Shown piece after piece: positions 23,117-34,870 of a DNA stretch of 64,000 bases. Source of the stretch: Capsicum annuum. Its lineage: Eukaryota > Streptophyta > Magnoliopsida > Solanales > Solanaceae. The position numbers and the translations under genes are program-made. Under the pieces are notes generated by a model, which was not told the DNA's origin, did no database searches, and saw only the letters and a list, made by a program, of their open reading frames with translations. How positions within the stretch are numbered: the first letter of the stretch is position 1; every line of letters begins with the position of its first letter. The stretch is taken from positions 137,547,671-137,611,670 of the forward strand of contig NC_061121.1 of NCBI RefSeq assembly GCF_002878395.1, written 5' to 3'.

Positions 23117-25021
23117 ATCTCATACATCGCCAAAGGGTTTTTAAATATGTCACATTTTCTTTCAAAAAAATCCAGCGTTTCCAGTATTTCTACGGTGGCG
23201 AGCGAAAAATCCACACAAATCAACCCACTATCCATGATCCAAAAAAATTTAGAAACTATCAAGTGAAATATGCAAGAAAATTTCATTGATACCACATAAT
23301 TCCTAATATCAAGGCTTTTCCCACTAAAAAAAGTGTAATCAAACAGACATATATCAATACTAGGCCAACAATATTATATAAGATCCCACATGGTCACACA
23401 TAGCAAATAATGTCTTAAAACGAACAAATATTATCCACATATACCCCCACACAGGCAGGTAAATTACCTAAACACATTTTCCATAATACTACCCCATACC
23501 TATAGCATGTTCTGACATTATTATTAACTACCCAACCTAGTCTGAAGAAAATTAAGCAAAAACCTACCTCAAATGCCAACAAGGGGTCTAAAAAGCCTTC
23601 AACCTAGAGCCTTTTTCTCACGAACAGATCTAAAGTCAACTACCACATACAAATATAAAATCTACACATCAAAAGAAAGCTAACGATACTCATATTGCCT
23701 AATTCTGCATTGGGGTCAAAACAGACCCTAAAAATAGGTTTTTGAAAGAAATGGTAATCTCATAATTTTAATTAATTGAAAAATATACCACATAATCATA
23801 GGATTCTACAATTGTAATCCATACGAAAATGAGTTAAAATGAAGTTCAAATAAAAGATAAACCTTTTCCAAGCTTTACCGGCAAACCCCCCCAAGATCCA
23901 TTTTAAAATTGAGAATTTAAAGTTATTTTGAAGATCAAATTGAGAGAAAAATTATAATTATGAGATTGGAAAATAACCATAAAACAAATCTTAAAAGCTC
24001 CATTGGGATCACCTAAATTTGAGCTTTGAAGCCCCAAAAATGATGAAAATGGTGTTTCAATTCTCAACTTTGAGCGACAATCATGAAAAATAAAATTGAA
24101 GTTCTTGAGAAATGGGGAAAATAGATTCCGAATTTGATAGAAAATGATTCTAGGAGAAAAACACATCAAAACTGTAAAAATTGGAGTTTTCTATCTCATA
24201 AAATGTCAAATATACGAATTTGGGTGTTATACTCAGCAGTGGTCGCTTAAGCAACAATTTGATCGCTTAAACGACCTTGTCAAAGGGTCAAAATGTAGCT
24301 TAAAAGGTCAAATTTTTTCTTAAGTGACCCATACAAACAGTCAAAGGTTCGTTTCCACGAACCCACTAGCACCAACAATATCAAAAACTTATTTTTGACC
24401 CCCGAAACTCATTCAAAGCCCTATGAACATTATTTCAATAGTAAATTAATAGTAAAACATGATCCAAATCTAATGGAATCATCAAATTTATAAAGAAAGG
24501 TCATCATCACATAATTTATCTCTGGGACCCTATATAGACTATTTTTTAACAAAGGATTGAAATGGTATATAAAAAACACAAAATGGAACCAACTCCACTA
24601 TTAACCCAAATTTGACATTTTGTACTCAATGGCGAATCAGATTTTCAAAAAACATCATCTTTATAGAGTTAACCCTGGAAAGCCAATATAACAACTTTTC
24701 AATGTAAGGGTCAAAATGAGATATAAAAGCTGTAAAATCATACAAACCATGTTACCAACCTAGAATTGACATTTTGTATTTGCTAGCACTTTCTATTTTT
24801 CCATTTGATTTATAGATCAATAAAAATTGCAAAGTCAACTATAGAGCCTTTATAACAACCAAAACCACAATATCACATAAATCACAGCAACATACATTGG
24901 GATATATGCAAATCATCCCCATACTCAAGAAATATTACCAAGCAACCACCAGGAAAGGTAAAATGGCCAAATTTCATAGAGATAAATATTCAAAAAAATC
25001 ACCAAAAATTAAGTCCTTACA

Positions 25022-26770
25022 TCATCCATACTAAAAAACTAGTTTTTCTCAAACTAAAGGCAAGGGAAATACCTAAATCAATAAGAAATCAGGGATAATT
25101 ACCATGTATTTTAGACTTGACCTCCCAAGTAGCCTTATATATAGGTCTATGTCTCCACTGGACCTTAACCTTTAAAATAACTCTAGAACTCTAGATCAAA
25201 ACTGTCTAACATCACTGTCTAGAATGGAGATAGGCTTCTCAATAAAAGACAACCACTCATCTAACTGAACTGAACCCAAACGAATTACATAAGACTCATC
25301 TAAAATATAATCCTGAAACATAGAATCATGGAAAACTAATTAAGAAAGTTATAAATCTAGGGTTAATGCTAACTTATAAGCCATATACCTAATAGTCCAG
25401 AAAATCACTAAAGGTCCAATATACCTGGAGAAAAGCTTGACCTCTCCCCAAACCTTATTAAACCCTTCATGAGTAAAACACAAAGAAATATATGATATTC
25501 AACACTGAATCATAAGGCATGAAGTCTATGATCTACATAGAACTTCTTCCTACTCTGAGTCACTCAAAGTCTATCCTGAATGACCTAAACTCTATCCAAC
25601 GACTCACGAAGAAAGTCTTTACCCGGATTTCAAACCTCAAAAACCTCAAATAAACTAAATTAAGAGAGATAAAACCTACCATACAAGGCCTCATAAGGAT
25701 CCATGTTGATACTAGAATGGAAGCTATTACAATACGCAAACTCTGCCAAAGCTAGAGGCTCCTCCCGCTAACTTTCAAAGTCCAGTCCATAACAGAAGCA
25801 CGAAGAATATCCTTCAAAACATGAATTTTTTGCTTATAATTGACCATCGTTCAGAGAGTGAAAAGTTGTACCAAGATCAATCCAGGTATCCAAATCTCCC
25901 TGAAAAGTCTCCCAAAATAAAGATGTGAACAATGAACCTTGATCCAAGATGATAGACACTGGAACATCATGAATATATATTATCCCACTATTATAGATAT
26001 AGATCAACCTCTGGACACCAAAAGAATCCTAAACAAGAATGAAATAAGTAGATTTGGTAAATAGAATCATGATAACCCAAACACTATTTGAGCGAATTTG
26101 GTCAATCGATCTATGATAACCCCAATACTATTCTAACTATGGGAATAATGCGGAAACCTCATCATAAAGTCCATAGCAATTCATTTCCATTTTTAGTCAA
26201 GAATAGGTAATCTATGAAACAATCCACCAGGTCTTGAATGCTTGGTCTTCACTTGTTGCCGACATAGGAACTAAGCTCTAAAGTTTTCTACATCCTACCC
26301 AATACCTCCCTACTAGTAATGCCGACTCAAGTCATGATACATCTTTGTCACTCTCGAATGGATAGAATACAAAGAATAATAAGCCTCACTAAATAAACCT
26401 AATCCGCTAACTTACTCTCCGTATATAAATTTGGCCTTCAATCTTCAAAACACCATTTGAATAAAACGATGATTCCTTATCGTCACCACTTAAAAGAAGA
26501 CCTAACCTCCAAAAATGAAAAAACATGACCAGGTGTTGAAATATCAAGCCTAAACATATAGTTATCCAAAGACTGAACCTCTAAGGCCAAAGGACTCTTT
26601 AGGGTCAAAATATGCACTAATCTACCTATTCTAGTTGACTTTGGCTTATGTAATCCACTACCACAATAGCCTTACCCGAATGAAAGAGAATAGTCAGGTC
26701 ATAATCCTTAAGCAACTCAAGCCAATGATGTTGCCTTATATTATAATCTAGCTGGGTTAAGAAATACTAA
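25022..26770 (-). pseudogene. Minus-strand gypsy pol, RNase H end to chromodomain, copy A
   Basis: Reading the minus strand from 26770 down: WLELLKDYDLTILFHSGKA (RNase H end, about 26755-26690), decayed integrase to about 25700, then FHDSMFQDYILDESYVIRL (25316-25260) and ILDSDVRQF (about 25225-25200), the closing chromodomain blocks. Stops and frameshifts are frequent and no long frame survives. The region upstream (RT, protease, gag) is cut off at 26770, where the element III LTR begins. Copy B shows the missing part. Confidence 0.7.
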
Positions 26771-27826
26771 CCCAGCATACGATAAAATATCAATACTATC
26801 AGATAAGGGTTGATAAGGTGGATAAACACTATCAGATGAGGGTCCTACCATTTTTTTTGGGGATATTGTCAAATGAGGGTCACCGATACCTTATCCTTAC
26901 CAGTAGTGTGGTATTGACACCCTTTTAATTGGGGTTATAGATTGGACCCCAACTCAGTTATAATGCATTAGTTAGAGCATATCAAGTAGATGAATACTTC
27001 CCACAATTTCAGTACATAATAAAGACTGTCAGATATAGTCATTTAGTCTCAGTAATACAACTTAGATAGTTCTACAAGATTTGGGATTGTCAGATATAGT
27101 CAGCTCAAAATAGTATGGAACTCAGTTAGTTTCATCAGAACCTAGACTGTCAGATACAGTCGCTCAGTATCAGTTGTTTCAGTTATATTGATATTAGTTT
27201 CTTATTTTATCAGTACTTAAGCTCATTAATCATCTTATCATGAACTCCGTTACAGTTATTATGTATTTATGCAAGCATTTTCACATTTAGTTAGTATAGT
27301 TCATGCATGTGAAATCTTTGCATTCACCCTACCTCATATGCATACCAGTACATTCTAACGTACTGATTGATTTGCACTATGGTGTTTTATACTATAGGTT
27401 CAGAAGCATGAGCTCCAGAGTATCAGAAGTATTCCAGTCTCCACAGTAAGAGTTAGCAGTGAGAACTTATCCTTCAAGGACATGACCATTACTTTATTAT
27501 CTTATTAATTAATTTATTTTAGTATTTGGAGTTAGTTGGGGATATGTCCCATCAACTTCTTATTCAGATAGTTCAGTCAGTTAGAGGCTTTTCAGACTAT
27601 TATGTTCAGACAGTTTATTTCAGGTTTTGTTTTGGTATTATGATATGATATCATTAAGAGATCATTTTATTAGTTTTGAACATTATGGCCTTACAACCTC
27701 TATTTTTCCATTTATACAGTATATTATGCAGTGTTCAGGTATAGATATCAATCATGGGTTCGCTTGTGGTCCTTCGGTGTTATGAGTACCATGTAGCATT
27801 TTGGGGACTAGATTTGGGGTGTTACA
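26771..27826 (+). repeat. 5' LTR of element III, left-truncated
   Basis: Aligns with the last 1.05 kb of the element II LTR (8975-10057), including TCAGATGAGGGTCC (about 26834) and the CTGTCAGATATAGTC phrases. It ends at GGGGTGTTACA just before a primer site. The first 1.6 kb of the LTR is absent; the left edge abuts the minus-strand pol of copy A. Confidence 0.75.
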
Positions 27827-27829
27827 AAT

Positions 27830-27845
27830 TTTGTATCTGATCCTA
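27830..27845 (+). promoter_or_regulatory. Primer-binding site of element III
   Basis: TTTGTATCTGATCCTA resembles TTGGTATCAGAGCCTA, complementary to initiator Met tRNA, starting four bases after the LTR end. Confidence 0.55.
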
Positions 27846-28055
27846 AGATTCAACAGAGTCCTAGGAAGTCTAAAATCCACATCTAGTAGAGTCTTGTATA
27901 TAGGTGTGTTGCGCACCATATTAATGTGCAGGAGTCTATGAGATGTTTTCAAAATATTTTCCCTTCTTTTAGTATTCATGTCATGCCAATAAGCATAATC
28001 TCTAATAAATCTCTCAGTTTTTTCTAATCTATTTCTCCCGTTCTTTAATGGAACA

Positions 28056-29276
28056 TGCCTCCTAAAAGAAAAAGCAGGAATCAGTCAGCCCGATGAGTAA
28101 GAAAAACCTTATGGCAAACATGTCTCTCATGAAGAGTTAAGAGCTATATGTACTACTCTTGCTCAGTCATTCACTACTCAGAATGAACGACCAGCTGTCA
28201 TTCCAGCCAATCCAGTGGCAAATTCAGCTGCAGCCAAAATTTGGGACTTCACCCGAATGAATCCTCCATCCTTTATTGGGTCTAAGTTAGATGAGGAACC
28301 TCAAGAATTTCTTGACATAGTTTAGAAGGTTAGGAATATCGTGGGGATTACTTCTAGTGAGAGTGATAAGCTAGCTACATAGCAGTTGTAGGATGTTGCT
28401 CACAGTTCGTTCAATAAATAGAAGTCAAAGAGGTTTGTAGATGTAGGGCCTATTGAGTGGGAGGAATTTGCTACTGCATTCTTAGATAGATTTTTTCCCG
28501 TAGACCTGAGAAAACTAAGATGTTTGAATTTATCAACCTCAGGCAGGGCAACATGATGATGAAAGATTATTCTCTTAAGTTTACTCAATTAGCTAGATAT
28601 GCTCCTCATGGGGTTGCAGATAGCAGGGCTAAGATGAGTAAGTTTATTTCTGGGGTGAATAATAGTGTGGCCAAGGAGTGCAGTTCTGTGATGTTGAATA
28701 GTGACATAAACTTATCCAGGCTTATGATCTATGCTTAATAGATAGAAGAGCAAAATATTAAGATGAGAGAGAAGCAGAAAAAGAGAGTTAGGACAAGTAG
28801 TTTCAACTTTACTCAGCCCAAATCAGAAAGAGGAAAAAATTCTTAGTTTCATCCTAAGTCATTAGTTCCAGCTCCTTCTTCAGCTAGTGCTCTAACTCCT
28901 AAGTTCATGGATGGTAATATAGATAGAGCGCCAGGCTTTAAGTCTCAGGGCAGGGTCAGCAATACCTGAACTAATCTTCTTTGCCAAAATTGTGGTAAGA
29001 ACCATAAGGGTGCTTGCAGAGCTGGTAGCAATGTCTATTTAGTATGTGGCAAGCCAGGCCATAAAGTTAGAGATTGTCAGCAGTTGGGTTATCAAGGTCA
29101 GCAAAACCATTCCCCAGCTCAGTTTGGTCGCCCAAATCAGCAGCGTGTCAATTCCAGTGCTACTAATGGACAATGGCCAAATCGACTCTATTGTTTCTAG
29201 TCCCATAAAGATTAGGAAAATTCTCCTGATATGGTTACTAGTACGTTATATATCTTTCATGTGCATGTTTACACTT
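28056..29276 (+). pseudogene. Gag of element III (Ty3/gypsy chromovirus)
   Basis: The ATG at 28056 opens MPPKRKSRNQSA, the usual start for this Gag type. Then come a Gln-rich N-terminus, the capsid part in frame 28520-28738 (FEFINLRQGNMMMKDYSLKF, LARYAPHGVADSRAKMSKF) and a double zinc-binding region: CQNCGKNHKGAC (28983-29018) and VCGKPGHKVRDC (29044-29079). In the second knuckle the first Cys position is Tyr, so only C-H-C remains. Stops at several places (for example 28737) break the frame. Gag would form the particle and bind RNA. Best evidence for this family's Gag in the window. Confidence 0.8.
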
Positions 29277-29580
29277 TGCTAGATCCAGGAGCTTCTTTGT
29301 CTTTTGTTACTCCCTATATAGCAGTTGATTTTGAAGTCAGTCCTAAAATTTTAGTAGAGTCTTTCTAAGTCTCTACTCCAGTGGGTAAAACCATTATAGC
29401 TCAGGGGTATACAGGAACTGCCCGGTTATGATATTTTATAAGGTCATTTCAATAGACTTAATCAAATTAGAGATGACTAATTTTGATGTCATTCTCAACA
29501 TAGATTGGCTTTATTCCTTCTATGTCATAGTCGAATGCAAAAACAGAATAGTTTGAGTGAATCTATCCTAGTTTTAGCTT
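29277..29580 (+). pseudogene. Aspartic protease of element III
   Basis: Reads LLDPGASLSFVTPYIAVDF: the catalytic Asp (codon 29282-29284) is kept, but the next residue, usually Ser or Thr in D-S/T-G, is Pro. Then ILVESF, a stop, VSTPVGKTI, and, after a frameshift, NFDVILNIDWL (consensus FDVILGMDWL). In family members this cleaves Gag-Pol. Confidence 0.75.
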
Positions 29581-30520
29581 ATTTCCTACTTTCGGGCACA
29601 GAGAATGATATCTAAAGGATGTGTCTATCATCTTGTTTGAGTTAAGGACACTAATTTTGAAACTCCTAGACTTGAATCAGTCCTAGTCGTGAATGAATAT
29701 TGAGATATCTTTCCCAAAGATATTACATGAATTTCTCCTTAAAGAGAAATAGACTTGGGTATTGATCTTCTTTATGATACTCAACCTATATCTATTCTGC
29801 CATATAGAATGGCACCAGCAGAACTCAGAGAATTGAAAGAGTAGTTGAAGGATATCTTAGATGAGGGATTAATTAGACCCACTATGTCCTGGTGGGGCGC
29901 ACAACCTTATTTATGTGCAAGAAAGATGGTTCTCTTAGAATGTGCATTGATTATCTTTAAATCAATAAAGTCATAATCAAGAACAAGTATTCTCTTACCA
30001 AAATTTATGACTTGTTTGATCAACTTTAGGGTGTCAGCTATTTCTCTAAGATAGACCTCAGATCAAGCTATCATCAGCTCAGAGTCAGAGAATGTGACAT
30101 TCCAAAAATACCCTTCCGTAATCTATATGGTAACTTCAAATTATGAGTTATATCCTTTGGACTTACCAATGATCTAGCAGCATTCATGGACTTGAGGAAC
30201 CATGTGTTTAAGTAGTACATGGACATGTTTGTCATAGTCTCCATAGATGACATCCTTGTTTATTCTCGCATTGAGTGTGATTATACAGACCATCTCAGAA
30301 TCATACTTTAGACTCTTAGGGATCATTAGTTTTTTGCCAAATTCAGTAAGTACAAATTTTGGCTAAGGTCAGTAGCATTCCTTGGTCATATCATTTCTAG
30401 TGATGGCATTTGGGTTGATCCTCAAAATATCAAAGTGGTAAAAAACTGACCCATAACTATCTCTCCATCAGGAATCAGGAGTTTCTTGGGTTTGGTTGGC
30501 AATTACAATTATTTTGTTGA
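29581..30520 (+). pseudogene. Reverse transcriptase of element III
   Basis: Blocks in order: [20 protein letters not shown] (about 29785-29845), LKDILDEGLIRP, a frameshift, MCIDYL, KIDLRS-like, YGNF, and [14 protein letters not shown] with both catalytic Asp codons intact (30246-30251). FAKFSKYKFWL and VAFLGHIIS follow (30340-30395). RT copies element RNA to cDNA. At least four stops or frameshifts break it, although the polymerase DD pair itself is preserved. Confidence 0.82.
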
Positions 30521-30751
30521 GGTATTTTTATCTATTGCATCCCCTAAGTCTAGATTGACTTATAAGAAAGTTAAGACTCAGTGTCAGATCCTTATGAGAT
30601 GAGTTTTCAAGAGTTGAAGACTCAACTTACCTTAGGTCAAGTCTTAGCTCTTCTAGATGGTCCAGATGGGTTCATGGTGTATAGTGGTGCACCAAGAGTA
30701 GGTTTGGTTTGTGTCCTCATGTAGCATGGTAAGGTCATAGCGTACGACTTA
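30521..30751 (+). pseudogene. RNase H start of element III, cut by Athila-1 LTR
   Basis: FQELKTQLTLGQVLALLDG is followed by DGFMVYSGAPRVGLVCVLM, the junction of RT thumb and RNase H in gypsy pol (consensus ...VYCDASRVGLGCVLMQ), then a stop, HGKVIAYDL. The sequence switches at 30746-30752 to TGTGAGCAAATGC, the start of another LTR, so the rest of pol is missing. Confidence 0.75.
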
Positions 30752-32333
30752 TGTGTGAGCAAATGCTAACACATTTTATGGTTTTAGATAAGAATAATTG
30801 TGAAGTCTTAAATAACTTTTGTCATATTTGATTAGTTTTACTTTAATTTTGCAGTAAAATATAAGGTGCAGGGGAACTAAGAAAAATGGAAGAAAAATGG
30901 TTGAATTCTGAAGCAAATAAAGGACAAGTATGGCTGACGAATTTCATGATAAATCGTTAGCCTGGTGATAAGCTATCAAGGCCACCTACAGACTTAACCA
31001 TAGGGTTAACATGAGTTGAAGCCTATGATGACATCTGGTGATAGGATATCAAAATTGTTATACGCCATCATGAATATCATCATCCTTAACCAGAGAATTG
31101 ACATAAGTTGGAGCCTATAAAGATATTTTGTGATAAAGCATCAGAGTTGTGATAAGGTGTCAGGATCAACGTCAACCTTAGGCAGAAACTATCGAAATGG
31201 AAAAAGAGCTGACGATATCCATGATATGTCATCAGGCTCCTAATACATCATCACCTACATCATCATCCTTAGGCAGAACTTCTTAATTTTAAAGGAAATC
31301 TGGCGCTATTCCTGATAAGGCATCAGATCCTTGACAAGGCATCACCTAATGGCGTCACTTGTCCGAGAAATTTACTTAAGTTGTTATTTTATTTCCTTAA
31401 TTAGAGTCAAGTACAAATAGCATCTTTTAGGGTTTTCTAATTATCACTGACATATCTTGCAATATACATTGTGAGCAATTTTTCTCTTTCTGGATTTCCA
31501 GTAGGCTCTAGAACATTATTGTTGAGAGAAGATTGTCGTAAATATTTTGCGACTTTTGTATTGAGATTCAGTTCAAGTTACACTTCTTGATTTTCATCAT
31601 TATTGTAAGTTAATCTACCCAACTATAAATTCAACTTGTGTACTTATTGATTGCATCATGAGTGGCTAAACTCCATTAACCTGAATTATGGGATCTGAAG
31701 TTACGTCTTGATATAAGTGCTAATTTTCAAGATTCAATAGGTGGTAAGATTTCTTGATAATTCTAAAGTTTTAGTTAACATCTGTTGGTTCCAAACAGTA
31801 GACACACCAACTTTTATTTGCTAGAGAAAGAAATCAAATAGAGTAGGAAGTTAATTATCACCAGGGACTCGGAAATAGTTCATTTTATAATCAGTGCTAT
31901 AACAATGATTGTTAATCTAACGTAAATTCTAGGAAATGAATAGAAATTCCCTAAGTCTGAGAGGATTAGGAAATTAAATGATTAAGTAGGTCAAGAGACA
32001 TTTGAGCATAATATTGATAAAGATAGCTTGTTATCCTACCCATCATGAGAATCTTGAATCACCATTAGCACATGTTATGTACCGTTATCCCTAGTGAATA
32101 TAATTCTTATTATTTCATAAACTCTAGATTACAAATATCGAAATTAAAATGACAAACAATTATTCGTGAAACTTAAACCCCACATTTTAGAAAACATTAA
32201 ACTACTAGTGAATTAAATCACAAACAACTTGGGTTCACCCCTTATTCCCTATGGGATTCGACCCCAACCTAGTTGGGTTTTATATTAATAACAATCGCTT
32301 ACACACATTCAAGAGTGTAATTTCTATAAAAAA
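30752..32333 (+). repeat. 5' LTR of Athila-1
   Basis: Starts TGTGAGCAAATG and ends shortly before a tRNA-Asp-type primer site, as in Athila/Tat elements. About 1.58 kb. Between 30966 and 31344 it contains at least seven versions of a 13-base dyad word (TGATAAGCTATCA and variants). No coding potential. Confidence 0.68.
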
Positions 32334-32351
32334 TGACACCGTTGCTGGGGA
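32334..32351 (+). promoter_or_regulatory. Primer-binding site of Athila-1 (tRNA-Asp type)
   Basis: TGACACCGTTGCTGGGGA differs at three positions from TGGCGCCGTTGCCGGGGA, the Asp-tRNA-complementary primer site characteristic of Athila/Tat gypsy elements. Confidence 0.75.
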
Positions 32352-32459
32352 ATACGGTTGAAAACTTAAAGATTTTGTGCACTAATTGACTTTTAGTTAA
32401 GTTTCTTAGATTTAAGTTTGTTTTTTTGTTTTTGTTTAATTGCAGGATCCTTGTTTTTA

Positions 32460-33910
32460 TGTCAAAAATAGGAAGTTCTATAGAATCGTTATTACCAATT
32501 AATCCAAGACCATAGCTGATCGGGAGAATTGTAGAATAGTAAGAGGCTGACAGACTGGCAGCCTTGGCCAAGTCTCAGGTGAACGTACAAAATGAAGGTT
32601 AAGAAGTATATCATCCAAACCTTGATGATAATGACATGAGTGATTAGGAATTGCTAAATCCTCAAAAACCAAGGTGAGCAGGGTAAATTGTTGTACTAGT
32701 GCAGCAAAATTTCAATAGAAACTGTCTAGTCATAGGAAGGTATGGTCAACAACATGTCCAACACGAAGTTGATAATGATGATGAGAGAATGGATGGATCA
32801 GGTACAACGAGTGCGATCATTCCTCGACCATTGGCGCCTGGTGCAAATAACAAGTACCATGATTCAACTCCTGAATCTGAAGAGATTGTTTGGTAGCCTT
32901 CCTCATGATGATTTAAAGATGCACTTGATAAACTTTATCACCATCTGTAAATCTTTTGATAATTCAGGAGTTAGCTAGAATACAATCTAGTTGAGATTGT
33001 TTTCATTGTCTCTATCTGGAGAGCCAACAATGTGGTTGAATGAGCTTATGTCTGATTTCATCACCCTCTGGAGGGAGTTGAAAAAAGCATTCCTAGATTG
33101 GGGTTTTTCCACCCTCTAGGAGGGTACAATTGAGTGATGAGATCAACAACTATTGATAGCTCCCTATCAAAGCTTTTCATGAGACATGGGAGAGGTTCAC
33201 GAAAAAGCTAACACAGTGTCCGAAAACAGCAATATAACAGACCTACACTTAATGGAGACTTTATACAGGGCTTTCAATTCTGTAATAAAGAAGATTATAT
33301 GTAATGATGCTGGTGGTTCATTTGTTGATCTGTCTTTAGAAGATGCCTCGAATATGCAGAATTGGATAACCAAACAGAGTCAGGCTTGGCATACCAGGGA
33401 TTCTGTGGTAGCTAGCCTGACTATTTCTTTGGGTATGACTACGGAGCAGCGTAGAAGAGATGAGGAGTGGGGCAAAGACATGGCCCACCTAAAGAAACAG
33501 ATAGACTTGTTGGCCAAGCACTTGCTGTCACGTAAGACTGAAAAGGTCAAAGTTGTGGAATCCTAGTGCAATATGGTTACTAATGTAGATGAAGAGGCAA
33601 ACTATGTGAGTAATCAGGCGGGTTTCCAAGGCAGTAGCCAAGGGAATCAAGGTCGGAACTTTTATGACAACCCTGATTATAAAGATAGAGAGCAAGGAAA
33701 CTGGAGAAGCAATAATGATAGGAGTGGTTTATATATTCCTCCTGGAAGTCGGGATGTAGCACCAACTAGCTCTGGAAAGATGTCCGTGGAGGACATGATG
33801 AAAAAATTGTAGAAGGGAGTTAAGGTAGACCATTCAGGGGTATCTACTATGAAAAGTGAATTCTCTACCCAGAGTCGATTGGCTAGTTCACACTCCAGTT
33901 CTATCAAGTA
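32460..33910 (+). pseudogene. Gag of Athila-1, several broken frames
   Basis: The N-terminal part lies around 32460-32900 (frame 32699-32896). The capsid domain follows: GEPTMWLNELMSDFITLW (33018-33071), a stop, ETWERFTKKL (33182-33211) and, in frame 33186-33566, SFVDLSLEDASNMQNWI, matching the Athila block where a GG-x-L stretch precedes EEAYELIEEM-like residues. A C-terminal segment (33573-33812) includes IPPGSRDVAPTSSGKMSVED. Gag packages element RNA. Stops and frameshifts separate at least four frames. Confidence 0.72.
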
Positions 33911-34058
33911 GTAGGAGCAGCAGATGAGTCAACTTTCCACAACACTAAACCAGAAAAAAAATGGTACTTTACCTAGTGATACAGTTCAGAATCTGCAAAA
34001 TAATGGCTCATACATGGCGATTACCACTAGGATTGCCAAGATGTAACTTAGCCTATAT

Positions 34059-34870
34059 ATGGGAAAATTTGTAGATGGTGATGTAGTTGTTGATGAATAC
34101 GAAGAAAGCAGTCCAGTAAAGTCTGAGAAGGTGGATAGTTCTGTTGATGCTTTGGATAAGGAAAAAGAGAAGGAAGAGGAAGTGGTGTTGAATACTATTC
34201 CAAGACCACCACCTCCCTTTCCTCAAGGTTTGAAGAAAAAAGTTGATAATGCAAAATTCAGCAAATTCATAGCAATGCTAAAGCAATTGACAATAAATTT
34301 GCCTCTGGTTGAAGCACTTGAGCAAATGCTAGGATACACGAAGTTTATGAAAGACCTTGTAACTAAGAAATGGAAGGTTATCTATGATCGGAGGACAATA
34401 TTCTCCATTGTGGTGCTATCTTTATAAGGTCTTTAGTGCAGAAAAGGGCAGATCCGGGAGCTTTTACCATCCCATTTACTATTGGTTCCCTGAAATTCAT
34501 AAAAGAACTATGCGATCTAGGAGACAGTATAAATATAATGCCATTGTCTATGTATAAGAAATTAGGCTTGGGGGATCCTACCCCAACAAATATATAGTTA
34601 GTAATGGCAGATAGGTCTGTAAAGTGGCCTGTGGGCATACTTCACGATGTTTTGGTAAAGGTAGCCGATTTTATTCTACCTGTTGATTTTATGGTCTTAG
34701 ATTGTGATGTGGATTTTAAAGTGCCCACCATCTTGGGTAGGCGATTACTTGCAACTGGGAGAGTACTAGTAGACATGGAGTTGAACAAGCTAAAGTTCAG
34801 GTTCAATTACAAAGAAGCACATTTCAAAATACACTCATCCATGATAGATAACTGTTTTCTCAATCGTTGA
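34059..34870 (+). pseudogene. Acidic linker and aspartic protease of Athila-1
   Basis: Frame 34059-34427 holds an acidic Glu-rich linker and PRPPPPFPQGLKKK with ALEQMLGYTKFMKDL, the classic Gag-protease joint of Athila elements. The protease follows in another frame: DPGAFTIPFTIG (34457-34492), CDLGDSINIMPLSMYKKLGLG (34513-34575; family consensus CDLGASIN, so the catalytic Asp is kept but Ala is Asp), then in frame 34604-34870 MADRSVKWPVGILHDVLVKV and FKVPTILGRRLLATGR. One in-frame stop at 34595 splits it. It is otherwise well preserved. Confidence 0.8.

Larger units (their letters stand above)
21745..25021 (-). repeat. 3' LTR of minus-strand gypsy element, copy A (3.3 kb)
   Basis: Plus-strand ends are TGTTACGACC and AGTCCTTACA, giving TG/CA termini. 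The right end faces a chromodomain tail in minus orientation, as required for a 3' LTR. The LTR is long. It holds two related segments of about 300 bases (22535-22790 and 22835-23200), the second carrying a SINE-like insertion, and a 54-base tandem repeat at 22027-22134. A TCGCTTAAGC-type dyad tract lies at 24243-24345. Frames 22329-22811 and 22375-22578 are accidental. Confidence 0.7.

Noticed and set aside
26834..27180. TCAGATGAGGGT and CTGTCAGATACAGT repeats considered as a CRISPR-like or regulatory array
   Set aside because: The spacing is irregular, there are only a few copies, and the same pattern sits in the element II LTR (9000-9380). It is internal LTR structure, and CRISPR is not expected in plant nuclear DNA.
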